Both the position numbers and the translations under genes were made by a program. The notes beneath the pieces are model-generated. The model was not told where the DNA came from. It worked only from the letters and a program-made list of their open reading frames with translations, and searched no databases. Shown here piece after piece: positions 10,255-18,433 of a stretch of DNA of 64,000 bases. The stretch's first letter is position 1. Each line of letters opens with the position of its first letter. The DNA comes from DAHUYF01 sp963789275 (GTDB lineage Bacteria > Pseudomonadota > Alphaproteobacteria > ATCC43930 > CGMCC-115725). The stretch lies in NCBI GenBank assembly GCA_963789275.1, contig CAWBKF010000011.1, positions 248,001-312,000 of the forward strand, read 5' to 3'.

Positions 10255-10632
10255 TTATTTTCCCGGCGCGACGCCGAGGCAGGCATTGATCTTGCCGAGC
10301 AGCCGCGGCAAGTCGACCGGCTTGGTATCGAAATCGGCGCAGCCCACCTCGACGCTCTTGTCGCGATCGCTGGCCAGCGCATGGGCGGTGAGCGCGATGA
10401 TCGGGATCTCGGCCGTAGCCGGGTTCGACTTGATGCGCCGGGTCGCCTCCCAGCCGTCCATCTCGCCAAGCGCGATGTCCATGAGGATGAGATCAGGCAG
10501 CTCGGTGCTTGCCATGGAGATGCCGCTGGGCGCGTCGACGGCGAAGCAGAGCTCGAAACCGTGCCGCTTCAGGCGCCGCCCGAGCATGTCGCGGTTCATC
10601 TCGTTGTCTTCCACGAGCAGGATCTTAGGCAT
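10255..10632 (-). CDS. Single-domain response regulator (DivK-like)
   Basis: A 125-residue receiver: KILLVEDNEMNRDMLGRRL, phospho-acceptor Asp in LILMDIALGEMDGWEATR, Thr in IIALTAHA and Lys in DTKPVDLPRLL. The pattern is that of CheY/DivK-type diffusible receivers. Its start lies eight bases inside the 3' end of the hybrid kinase gene, so it should be translationally coupled to it and is the natural phosphate acceptor for that kinase or its receiver domain. No output domain. Confidence 0.9.
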   Translation of the reverse strand: MPKILLVEDNEMNRDMLGRRLKRHGFELCFAVDAPSGISMASTELPDLILMDIALGEMDGWEATRRIKSNPATAEIPIIALTAHALASDRDKSVEVGCADFDTKPVDLPRLLGKINACLGVAPGK

Positions 10633-12496
10633 TTGCGACCATCGGCTTTTCGGTTGTTGGCTGGGCGAGGTGATCGGTCTTGAGGCGCGGGCAGATGCGG
10701 TCGAGCACGCGCATCAGCACGTCGCGATCGACCGGCTTGACCAGATGCTCGACGGCGCCGAGGCCGAGCCCGGTGCGGCGATCGTCGACGATGGTGAGCA
10801 TGACGACCGGCACCGCCTCCAGCTCGGCATCCGCCTTGAGCGCACGAAGCACTTCCCAGCCGTTCATGCCCGGCATCAGCACATCCAGCACGATCGCGCT
10901 CGGCTTGACCGCCCGGGCGAGCGCCAGCGCCTTGCGCGGATCGTCGCCGAGCACCGCGCGGAAACCCTCCTTCGTCAACATGCGCTGCATGAGGTCGAGC
11001 ACGGCGGGATCGTCGTCGATCACCAGGACGATGTCGCGCCGCGCCGCGTCGCCGGCCTGCGCCGGCTCGGCCGCCCAGTCGAGCTCGCTGCGCAGCTGCA
11101 CCGTCTCGGCGAGCGAGGCAGGGAGCCGGATGGTGAAGATGGAGCCGTGGCCCAGCTCGCTCTCGACCGTCACGTCGCCGCCCATGAGGCGGCACAGCTT
11201 CTGGGTAAGCGCGAGGCCGAGGCCGGTGCCGCCATATTTGGTCGATGTCCAGGCTTCCGCCTGGCTGAAATTCTGGAAGAGCTTGCGCAGGTTCTCGTGC
11301 GCGATGCCGATCCCCGTGTCGCGCACCGCGATGCGCAGCCAGTCGCCGCTGCGCGCCGTCTCGCGCGTCGCGCTCATGGTGACGCGGCCGTTCTTGGTGA
11401 ACTTGGCCGCGTTGCTGAGCAGGTTGAGTGCCGCCTGGCGCAGCTTGGTGACGTCGCCCTCCGCCTCGCCGAGCGCGCCGGCGCGCTCGACGACCAGCTC
11501 ATTGCCGTTCCGGGTGCAGAGCGGCCGCGCCGACGCCGCGAGATCGTCGATGAGGCCATCGAGATCGAAGCGCTCGTTGAACAGCTCCATCTTGCCCGCT
11601 TCGATCTTCGAGAGATCGAGCACGTCGGTGATCAGCGACAGGAGATACTTGCCGGACAAATTGATCTTGCCGAGATCCTCCACGGCCTGCTGGTCGCCGC
11701 CTTCGACCTCGACGTCCTCGAGCAGCATCTCGCTATAGCCGATGACCGCGTTCAGCGGCGTGCGCAGCTCATGGCTCATCTTGGCGAGGAACTCGGATTT
11801 CGCGAGGTTGGCGTTCTCCGCCTCCTCCTTCGCCTCGCGCAGCTTGATCGCGGTGGCGCGGTGGTTCTGCACCTCGCGCTCCAGCTCGGACTGGTTGGCG
11901 ACGATGCTGGCGTAGTAGAGCGCCATCATCGAGACGTAGACCGCCGCGCTGATGATCGAGACGATGCCGATGCCGCTCAGCGAATGCAGCGGCACGTGCT
12001 CGGGGAAGGAGTGCCCGACGGCATAGAAGAGATAGAAGATGCTGACGCCGACCGCGATCATGCCGAGCACCACGAGGCGCGGCGCCAGCGCGGAGCCGAG
12101 ATAGAGGAAGGCGAGCAGCGGCACGACCACGAGCCAGGCGACGAAGGGCGAACTGACGCCGCCGTAATGGTAGCAGCCCCACAGGATCATGAAGACGAGG
12201 TTCGCCACCGAGATCAGCGCCAGCGCGGTAAAGGCGCCGGTGTGCTTCAGCAGCCATGGGAAGGCCCAGTAGACGCTGATCGCCGCGGCGAGCACCCAAA
12301 GGCCATAGCCGGGGTGCGGATCGAGCCAGTAGAGATAGACGGTGATGGTGTGACCGAGGAACGGGCCGAAAAAATGCGAAATGAGAAAGATGCGCGCGCG
12401 CTGGTGCTGGTCGCGCTCGGCCCTGAGAGCCGGCGGGATGAACCAGTCGAGCAGCGGGTAAATCATCTCCGGTGACAGACGACGTCGCGCGCTCAT
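10625..12496 (-). CDS. Hybrid sensor histidine kinase with C-terminal receiver
   Basis: A 623-residue membrane kinase. Residues about 15-205 form around six hydrophobic segments with the YGGVSSPFVAW motif, closely matching the kinase at 4389-5852. HisKA follows (FLAKMSHELRTPLNAVIGYS), then HATPase_c (NLLSNAAKFTK, DTGIGI, GGTGLGLALTQKLC), then a receiver domain (VLVIDDDPAVLDLM, AIVLDVLMPGMNGWE, HLVKPVD). CqsS-type quorum kinases share this layout. The ATG at 12496 follows GGAGG by four to five bases; the in-frame TTG just before it is not preferred. Overlaps the downstream receiver gene by eight bases. Confidence 0.92.
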   Translation of the reverse strand: MSARRRLSPEMIYPLLDWFIPPALRAERDQHQRARIFLISHFFGPFLGHTITVYLYWLDPHPGYGLWVLAAAISVYWAFPWLLKHTGAFTALALISVANLVFMILWGCYHYGGVSSPFVAWLVVVPLLAFLYLGSALAPRLVVLGMIAVGVSIFYLFYAVGHSFPEHVPLHSLSGIGIVSIISAAVYVSMMALYYASIVANQSELEREVQNHRATAIKLREAKEEAENANLAKSEFLAKMSHELRTPLNAVIGYSEMLLEDVEVEGGDQQAVEDLGKINLSGKYLLSLITDVLDLSKIEAGKMELFNERFDLDGLIDDLAASARPLCTRNGNELVVERAGALGEAEGDVTKLRQAALNLLSNAAKFTKNGRVTMSATRETARSGDWLRIAVRDTGIGIAHENLRKLFQNFSQAEAWTSTKYGGTGLGLALTQKLCRLMGGDVTVESELGHGSIFTIRLPASLAETVQLRSELDWAAEPAQAGDAARRDIVLVIDDDPAVLDLMQRMLTKEGFRAVLGDDPRKALALARAVKPSAIVLDVLMPGMNGWEVLRALKADAELEAVPVVMLTIVDDRRTGLGLGAVEHLVKPVDRDVLMRVLDRICPRLKTDHLAQPTTEKPMVANA

Positions 12497-12844
12497 CAAG
12501 CCTCCTCCGACCGGCTAAAAGATAATTGGCACTGGTTAACGTATGGTTTGCCCAGACCGGCTGCGGCGCGTCTTCAGGGCGGAAAACCGCCACAGGCCGC
12601 GGGGAAACGCGCCCCGTGGGGCAAGCGGCGGCATCCGCCCGGAGGCCTCGCCCGGAAAGGATCAGGCGCGCCTTGGTGCGGCCCAACACCACGCCGCCGC
12701 GGTGATGACCGATCGGGCGAGGCGGGCCATTGTTTGCCGTGCCTGAACGGCGCCTTTGGCTGATCGGCGGTTATCAGGCGCCGGGACCATCGCCATTTGC
12801 TGCCGAGGCGCGGCATCGACGGCCATGCGCCATAGGAGGTAGCC
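12497..12844. other. Intergenic region between divergent kinase and small-ORF genes
   Basis: About 350 bases between the hybrid kinase (leaving leftwards) and a 62-codon gene (leaving rightwards). Several short frames are open, but none has a ribosome site or a recognisable product, and I see no repeat or strong hairpin. It probably carries the divergent promoters; the A+T-rich stretch around 12515-12545 upstream of the kinase start is the best candidate. Confidence 0.35.
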
Positions 12845-13033
12845 ATGGGCCAGCGTTGCGAGCCGAGTTTGGACGAGCTTTTCGCGGATCTCGCCGTCCG
12901 GCAGTTGATGGCGAGCGACGGGGTCAGCGAGGCGGCGCTGCGCGCGCTGCTCGGAACGGTGCGCCGGCCCACCCGGAAACCGCCGCGCGACTCGGTCCCC
13001 GGCGTGGCGGAGTGCTGCTTTCCGGGGCTCTGA
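12845..13033 (+). CDS. Small hypothetical protein (62 aa)
   Basis: A short frame with a very strong ribosome site (TAGGAGGTAGCC before ATG). The product starts MGQRCEPSLDELFADLAVRQ and continues with a predicted amphipathic helix pair, then a basic, proline-containing tail ending in CCFPGL with two adjacent cysteines. The helix region (ADLAVRQLMASDGVSEAALR) is similar in style to small conserved alphaproteobacterial regulators, but I do not recognise a named family. No signal peptide or membrane segment. Confidence 0.55.
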   Translation: MGQRCEPSLDELFADLAVRQLMASDGVSEAALRALLGTVRRPTRKPPRDSVPGVAECCFPGL

Positions 13034-13216
13034 GCTCGATTTTTTGTTTCTTCCTGAGATCGTCTAAGCGGCAAATCCCCTAGATTGTTTGCCTGTTGCG
13101 AACAATATACGTGCTTAATGGGGTATTAACGGCGCATATTGCAGTGCACATCTACCTCTGTGACGCGAGCCGCCGGCAGAGCGTATAACAGCGGCTCGAA
13201 GGACGGAGACAATATC

Positions 13217-13402
13217 GTGATGTTGGATATCGGATGGAGGGGCGCCATGCTCGCCATGGTTTTCCTCGTCGACCTGCTCGTGTTTCTCGACCTTGCCCGC
13301 GCTGAGCTGCGCGAGCTTAAGGCGCGGCGGGTCAAGCGCGCGGCGCGGCAGGCGGCGCTCGGCGCCGACGCCAGGGTGGCGCCGGGGAGCGCGCCCTCAT
13401 GA
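13217..13402 (+). CDS. Small single-pass membrane protein
   Basis: About 61 residues: one hydrophobic helix (GAMLAMVFLVDLLVFLDL) followed by a strongly basic cytoplasmic tail (ELKARRVKRAARQA). GTG at 13217 lies about eight bases after GGAG; ATG at 13220 is the alternative and changes only one residue. The stop overlaps the start of the next small gene (ATGA at 13399-13402), so the two are probably translated together. Function unknown. Confidence 0.5.
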   Translation: MMLDIGWRGAMLAMVFLVDLLVFLDLARAELRELKARRVKRAARQAALGADARVAPGSAPS

Positions 13403-13656
13403 GCGGCCTGCCCACGCTCCCCCGCGCCGCCTCGGGCGCACCGACCGGCATCGCCGAGGATCTCGAGATCGCGCGCCGCAGAATGAAGCATCTGGCGCCG
13501 TGGCACGTGGCGCCGATGCCGCAGACCCAAGTCGCGCGCGCGCCGGCGGCGGCCGGTCCGGTCAGCGCCGACGAGCAGGCGCGCCGCAAGCATTTGGCGC
13601 TTCAGGTTCTTGCCTTGCAGATGGGCTATGCGCGGCCCACGAGCGCCCTCAGGTGA
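13399..13656 (+). CDS. Small hypothetical protein (85 aa)
   Basis: Starts in a four-base ATGA overlap with the small membrane protein gene. The product is Ala/Pro/Arg-rich with two possible short helices (GIAEDLEIARRRMKHLAPW and DEQARRKHLALQVLALQMGY) and no signal peptide or known domain. The coupling to the preceding membrane protein is the main reason to accept it as a gene; no function is proposed. Confidence 0.45.
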   Translation: MSGLPTLPRAASGAPTGIAEDLEIARRRMKHLAPWHVAPMPQTQVARAPAAAGPVSADEQARRKHLALQVLALQMGYARPTSALR

Positions 13657-13782
13657 CCGGCGCCGGCGGCGAGGCGAGCGTCATCCTTCCGCCGCATTTA
13701 CCTGATATGAAATCGGCTGCGCCGCCGTGCGCGGCTGGGAATCTCTTGCGCTTTTCCCGATGGCCTCGCGGAGTTTCAAGCC

Positions 13783-14964
13783 ATGTCCAGTCTTGAGCAG
13801 CGGGCTTTCAAGAAGACCCACAAGGCGCAGGCGCGCCCGCCCTTCGAGCAGATAGCGCTGCTGCTGCAAGGCGGCGGCGCGCTCGGCGCCTATCAGGCGG
13901 GGGTCTACGAGGCGCTGGCGGAGGCGACACTCCATCCCGATTGGGTCGCCGGCATCTCGATCGGCTCGATCAATTCCGCCCTCATCGCCGGCAACCCGCC
14001 CGAGGCGCGCGTCGACAAGCTGCGCGCGTTCTGGGAAGGGGTGACGGCGCCGCCCTGGTGGGAGGGAAAGGCCGGCTCCAGGTCTCTGCTGGGACGGGGT
14101 GACTCGGCGCGCGGGGTGCTGAACCAGCTCAGCGCCGGCGTCGCGCTCACCGCCGGCGCGCCCGGCTTCTTCACCCCGCGCGTGCCGATGCCATGGCTGG
14201 CCCCGGCGGGAACGGTGGAGGCGACGAGCTATTACGATACCGGGGCGCTGCGCGGCACGCTGGAGCGGCTGGTCGATTTCGATCGCATCAATGCCGGCGA
14301 GATGCGGCTCAGCATGGGCGCGGTCAATGTGCGTACCGGCAATTTCGTCTACTTCGATACAAGGACGCATACCATCGGGCCGGAGCACGTCATGGCCAGC
14401 GGCTCGCTGCCGCCCGGCTTTCCCGCGGTGGAGATCGACGGCGAGCATTACTGGGATGGCGGCCTCGTCTCCAACACGCCGCTGCAATGGGTGATGGAGA
14501 ACGAGCCGCGGCACGACACCCTCGCCTTCCAAGTCGATCTCTGGAACGCACGCGGCGAGATGCCGCGCAGCATCGCCGAGGTGACGACGCGGCAGAAGGA
14601 GATCCAGTTCTCCAGCCGCACCCGCGCCAATTCCGACCGCTTCCGGCAGATGCAAGTGCTGCGCAATGCGCTCTCCAGCCTGCTCAAGAAGCTGCCCGAG
14701 GAGCTGCAGGACGCGGCCGAGGTCCAGACGCTGTCGGGGGTCGCCGACCACAAGGTCTACAACCTGGTGCAGCTCATCTATCGCTCGAAGCAGTATGAGG
14801 GCGATTCCAAGGATTACGAGTTCTCGCGCCTCAGCATGGAAGATCACTGGCGCGCAGGATATCACGACACGGTGCGCACGCTGCGCCATCCCGAAGTGCT
14901 GGAGCGCCCGCACAGCGCCGATGGCGTCAGGGTCTTCGATCTCGCCCAGGACGGCCGCGAATGA
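13783..14964 (+). CDS. Patatin-like phospholipase with DUF3734-type C-terminus
   Basis: A 393-residue patatin-fold acyl hydrolase with a Ser-Asp dyad: oxyanion loop LLQGGGALGAYQAGVYEAL (about residue 27-45), nucleophile elbow GISIGSIN, and catalytic Asp in YWDGGLVSNTPLQ. The C-terminal third (SSRTRANSDRFRQMQVLR) matches the extension seen on alphaproteobacterial patatins next to ketone-body/PHB genes. Here too it is followed by an adc remnant and bdhA, so a role in polyhydroxybutyrate or lipid turnover is likely by context. The ATG at 13783 is accepted although no strong ribosome site is seen. Paralogous to the gene at 15899-16979. Confidence 0.92.
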   Translation: MSSLEQRAFKKTHKAQARPPFEQIALLLQGGGALGAYQAGVYEALAEATLHPDWVAGISIGSINSALIAGNPPEARVDKLRAFWEGVTAPPWWEGKAGSRSLLGRGDSARGVLNQLSAGVALTAGAPGFFTPRVPMPWLAPAGTVEATSYYDTGALRGTLERLVDFDRINAGEMRLSMGAVNVRTGNFVYFDTRTHTIGPEHVMASGSLPPGFPAVEIDGEHYWDGGLVSNTPLQWVMENEPRHDTLAFQVDLWNARGEMPRSIAEVTTRQKEIQFSSRTRANSDRFRQMQVLRNALSSLLKKLPEELQDAAEVQTLSGVADHKVYNLVQLIYRSKQYEGDSKDYEFSRLSMEDHWRAGYHDTVRTLRHPEVLERPHSADGVRVFDLAQDGRE

Positions 14965-14995
14965 GCCGGCGGCGCCGCGCCAGAGGAGAGCCGCG

Positions 14996-15073
14996 ATGAA
15001 AGAGAACGAGGCTCGCGAGCGCGCGTTCGCCATGCCCTTGACCGGCAAGGTCGTCCACGACTATCTCGGTTGA
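14996..15073 (+). pseudogene. adc: Acetoacetate decarboxylase remnant with large internal deletion
   Basis: A 25-codon frame with a good ribosome site (AGAGGAGAG). It starts MKENEARERAFAMPLT, which is the usual N-terminus of alphaproteobacterial acetoacetate decarboxylase, and passes directly into GKVVHDYLG, which matches the usual C-terminus of the same enzyme. About 220 internal codons, including the catalytic Lys, are missing with the frame kept. Position between patatin and bdhA is exactly where adc normally lies. An assembly collapse is possible, but a real deletion is equally consistent. Recognition of both ends is from memory of the family. Confidence 0.65.
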
Positions 15074-15094
15074 TCATCCCCAAGGGAGAAAGCC

Positions 15095-15876
15095 ATGCGC
15101 CTCAAGGACAAGGTTGCCGTCGTCACCGGTGCCGCGAGCGGCATCGGCAAGGAGATCGCCCGGACATATGCGCGCGAAGGCGCCAAGATCGTCATCGCCG
15201 ATCTCGACCAGAAGGGCGCCGATGCCGCGGCGGCCGAGCTCGGCGGCGCCGGCCGCGCGATCGGCGTCGCCATGGACGTGACCAATGAGGCGCAGGTCGA
15301 GTGCCGGCATGGCCAAGGCAGTCGCGGCTTTCGGCCGGATCGACATCCTGGTGAGCAATGCCGGCATCCAGATCGTGGCGCCGCTCGATGACTTTCCCTT
15401 CGCCAAATGGAAGCAGCTTCTCGCCATCCATCTCGACGGCGCCTTCCTGACGACGCGCGCCGCGCTGCGGCAGATGTACAAGCAGGGCACCGGCGGCAGC
15501 ATCATCTATATGGGATCGGTGCATTCGAAAGAGGCCTCGGTGCTGAAGGCGCCCTACGTCACCGCCAAGCACGGCCTCATCGGCCTCGCCAAGGTGGTCG
15601 CCAAGGAAGGCGCCAAGCACGGCGTCCGCGCCAACGTCATCTGTCCCGGCTTCGTGCGCACGCCGCTGGTCGACAAGCAGATCCCCGAACAGGCCAAGGA
15701 GCTCGGCATCTCGGAAGACGCGGTGATCAAGCAGGTGATGCTGAAGGACACGGTCGACGGCGAATTCACCACCGTCCAGGATGTCGCCGAGGCGGCGCTG
15801 TTCTTCGCCGCCTTCGAGTTCGAACGCGCTGACCGGGCAGTCGCTGGTGGTCAGCCACGGCTGGTTCATGCAATAG
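15095..15876 (+). pseudogene. bdhA: 3-hydroxybutyrate dehydrogenase (SDR), interrupted by two frameshifts
   Basis: Reconstructed length is about 260 residues, normal for BdhA, which oxidises 3-hydroxybutyrate to acetoacetate with NAD. Visible: cofactor loop TGAASGIGKEIA, NNAG-equivalent VSNAGIQ, catalytic Ser in YMGSVHSKE and Y-x-x-x-K in YVTAKHG, then LTGQSLVVSHGWFMQ at the C-terminus, the standard BdhA ending. One extra base near 15302 (after GTCGAG) and one near 15819 (after TTCGAG) each change frame, so three frames are needed. Either a pseudogene or a gene with sequencing indels. Good ribosome site GGGAGAAAGCC before ATG. Lies just downstream of the adc remnant. Confidence 0.8.
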
Positions 15877-15898
15877 GCGGCGCCGACGCCGCGGCGCG

Positions 15899-16979
15899 TC
15901 AGACGAATGTCTCCAGCACGTCGAGCGTGCTCTCCCAGCCGACGCGCTCGAAATTCTCCTTGATCCAGCGGTCGGCCGTGTCGTAGCCGAGCGTGTGCAG
16001 ATGCTCGAGGAAGGGCCGCTCGGTGTTGATCTTGCTGAGCGCGCCCATTTTCGGCGAGCTCCGCCTCGGCCGAGATTTGGTGGAAGCGCACCGAGGTGTA
16101 GCGGTCGTCCTCGAGCGCGCCGCTCTCGATCAGGCTCGACACCGTGGCGATGCCGAACATCTCGCGCACGAGGCTGGCGTTGAAAGTCATCTCGTTGATG
16201 CGGTTCAGGATGTCGCGCATCGACACGGGCACGTCCGGACGGTTGAGCGGGTTGATCTGGACGATGACGACGTCGCTGCTGGCGCATTCGTTGATCAGCG
16301 GATGGATCGCGGGATTGCCGAGATAGCCGCCGTCCCAATAATACTCGCCCTCGATCTCCACCGCCCTGAACATCAACGGCAGGCAGGCCGAAGCGAGGAG
16401 CGTGTCGACGGTGAGATCGGCGGTGCGGAAGAGGCGCGACTTGCAGGTGCGGACGTTGGAGGCGGTGACGAAGAGCTTCACATCGGTCCGCCGCCGCAGC
16501 GCCTCGAAATCGACGATGTCGCACAGGATCTCGCGCAGCGGGTTCATGTTGAAGGGGTTGAGCTGGCTCGGCGACCACATGCGCGTCATGAAATCGAGGA
16601 AGATGAATGTCGGGTCGGCATCGACCTGCCAGCCCTCGCTGAGGCCGGGAATGCCGCGGATGAAGCTGCGCGGCAGCCGGTGGAGCGCGGCGATGCGCTC
16701 CCAGAATTCGGCCAGCGCATCGATCGCGCCCTGGCGCGAGCCCTTGATGAAGCCATGGGCGAATACGACCGCATTCATCGCGCCGGCGCTGGTGCCGCTG
16801 AGGCCGTCGATGTAGAAGCGCGGCTCGCTGATCAGCCGGTGCATGACGCCCCAGGTGAAGGCGCCGTGCGAGCCGCCGCCCTGCAGCGCCAGGCTGATAT
16901 GCTTCACCCCGCTCTTGCTCGGCTGCTGGCGCCGCGGCAGCGGGATCAGCCCGGGCAGGCTGCGTGTTGAATCAGGCAT
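15899..16979 (-). pseudogene. Patatin-like phospholipase, one frameshift near the 3' end
   Basis: About 359 residues when joined. Motifs: ALQGGGSHGAFTWGVM (oxyanion loop), DGLSGTSAGAMNAVV (nucleophile Ser), YYWDGGYLGNPAIHP (catalytic Asp). It carries the same patatin/DUF3734 plan as 13783-14964 but is only distantly similar. The frame breaks at the AAAA run at 16048-16051 (one extra base); restoring it gives a natural C-terminus with INTERPFLEHLHTLGYD and a stop at 15899. It faces bdhA, with only 22 bases between the two 3' ends. Predicted acyl hydrolase linked by context to PHB metabolism. Confidence 0.82.
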
Positions 16980-17045
16980 GCTTGCACCAACTCCCGCGCA
17001 AAAGTGTCGCTTCGGCGAAATCTCGCCAAGGCCCGACTATCGCGG

Positions 17046-17064
17046 GAAAACGGTTAAAAACCGT
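17046..17064 (-). terminator. Weak hairpin after the aminotransferase gene
   Basis: ACGGTT-AAA-AACCGT forms a perfect six-base stem with A-rich flanks, just past the stop of the minus-strand aminotransferase and 70 bases before the start of the minus-strand patatin. It may be a weak terminator or an mRNA-stabilising hairpin; on the minus strand the stem is followed by TTTT. Stem is short, so confidence is low. Confidence 0.3.
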
Positions 17065-17081
17065 AAACGGGAGGAAGGCGG

Positions 17082-18252
17082 CTAGCGCAGCATGGGCTCC
17101 AGCCGGTCGAGCGCCGCGGCGAGCCGCGCCGGCGCGCTGGCGAAGCAGAAGCGGATATGGCCTTCGCCGCCCGGGCCGAAGGCGGAGCCGGGGGCGACCC
17201 CGACCTTGACACGCGCCAGCACCTCCTTGGCGAAGGCAAGGCTGTCGCTCACGCCCTCGACCGCGGCGAAGGCGTAGAAGGCGCCTTCGGGCGCGGCGAC
17301 ACGCAGCCGCGGGAAGCGCTGCAGTCCCTGGACCAGGAGATCGCGGCCGGTGCGGCAGCGCGCCACCATCTCGGCGATGAAGCCCTCGCCCTCCGTGATG
17401 GCGGTCACCGCCGCGCGCTGCAGGAAGGGAGGCGCGCAGGAGGTGTTGAATTCGACGAGCTTGTCGGCGACCTCCTGGATCTCGCGCGGCGCCACCAGCC
17501 AGCCGAGCCGCCAGCCGGTCATCGCCCAGGATTTGGAGAAGCTGTTGACAACGGCGACGCGATCCTCGGGCGCCGCGAGATCGAGCAGCGAGGGCGCGGC
17601 GCTGCGCGCCGGTATAGAGGATGCGGCCATAGACCTCGTCGGCGATGAGCCAGAGCCCGCGCCGGCGCGTGAACTCGAGCAGCGCCTGCTGCTCGTCGCG
17701 GCGCATCGTCCAGCCGGTGGGATTGCCCGGCGAGTTGATGAAGATCGCGCGGGTCCTGGCATCGCACGCCGCCATCAACCGCGCGAGATCGAGACGCCAC
17801 CCGCCGGCTTCGGTCGGCACCAGCGCCACCGCCCGCGCCTCGCCGCCGAGCACGGTGACGGCATCGGCGATGTTGGGCCAGACCGGCGACAGGATCACCA
17901 TGTTGTCGCCGGTCTCGATCAGCGCCTGCGCCATCAGCATGATGCCGCTCATCGCCGAAGAGGTGACGATGACGCGCTCGGCCGCGACGGGCATGGCATA
18001 GAGCCCGGTGAGATATGTGGCGATCGCCTGGCGCAACTCCGGGATGCCGCGCTTGAAGGTGTAGAAGGTGTGGCCCTGGCGCATCGCCGCCGCGGCCGCG
18101 TCGCAGATGAAGCCGGGGGTCGGCAGGTCGCTCTCGCCGTACCACAGCGCGATGACGTCGGGATCGCCCATCCCGGCCATCGCCACCTGGCCGATCTTGG
18201 TGAACGGCATCGCCTCGACGATAGGCCTGACGCCGGCGGAACGTTCGGTCAC
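17082..18252 (-). pseudogene. Class I/II aminotransferase (AspC/KAT-like), one frameshift
   Basis: A fold-type-I PLP aminotransferase of about 390 residues when joined. Motifs: WYGESDLPTPGFI, GHTFYTFKRGIPELRQAI, VTSSAMSGIML, SPGNPTGWTMRRDE, LIADEVYGRILY, the Schiff-base Lys in VNSFSKSWAMTGWRLGW and a C-terminal Arg motif in HIRFCFA. Frame is lost near 17600-17610 by one extra base between TG and APSLLDL. GTG at 18252 is preceded by GGAGGTGTCC, a good ribosome site. Family members transaminate aspartate, aromatic or branched-chain amino acids; the substrate is not evident. Pseudogene or sequencing indel cannot be separated by eye. Confidence 0.85.
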
Positions 18253-18433
18253 GGACACCTCCGGCGCGCAGTCTAGAGCAGGCGGCGGGACGGGGGAAAT
18301 ACCGGCGCCGTGCTCAGGCATAGGCCAGGCCCCCCGGCAAACCCGCATGGCAGAGCGGCGGGCGGCACAGGTTGCCGGCGCGGCGGTCCGTCGCCTAACC
18401 TGACGCGCCCAGAGGAGCGGGAGGAGCGACGGG

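Noticed and set aside
10286..12475. Long open frame on the plus strand opposite the hybrid kinase (over 700 codons)
   Set aside because: It is antisense to a kinase with all expected motifs, has a His/Arg/Asp/Glu-heavy composition typical of reverse frames in high-G+C genes, and has no domain. The same applies to long opposite-strand frames at 156-1079, 1186-2475, 2472-4202, 4290-5816, 13681-15048, 18395-19933 and 33020-34960.
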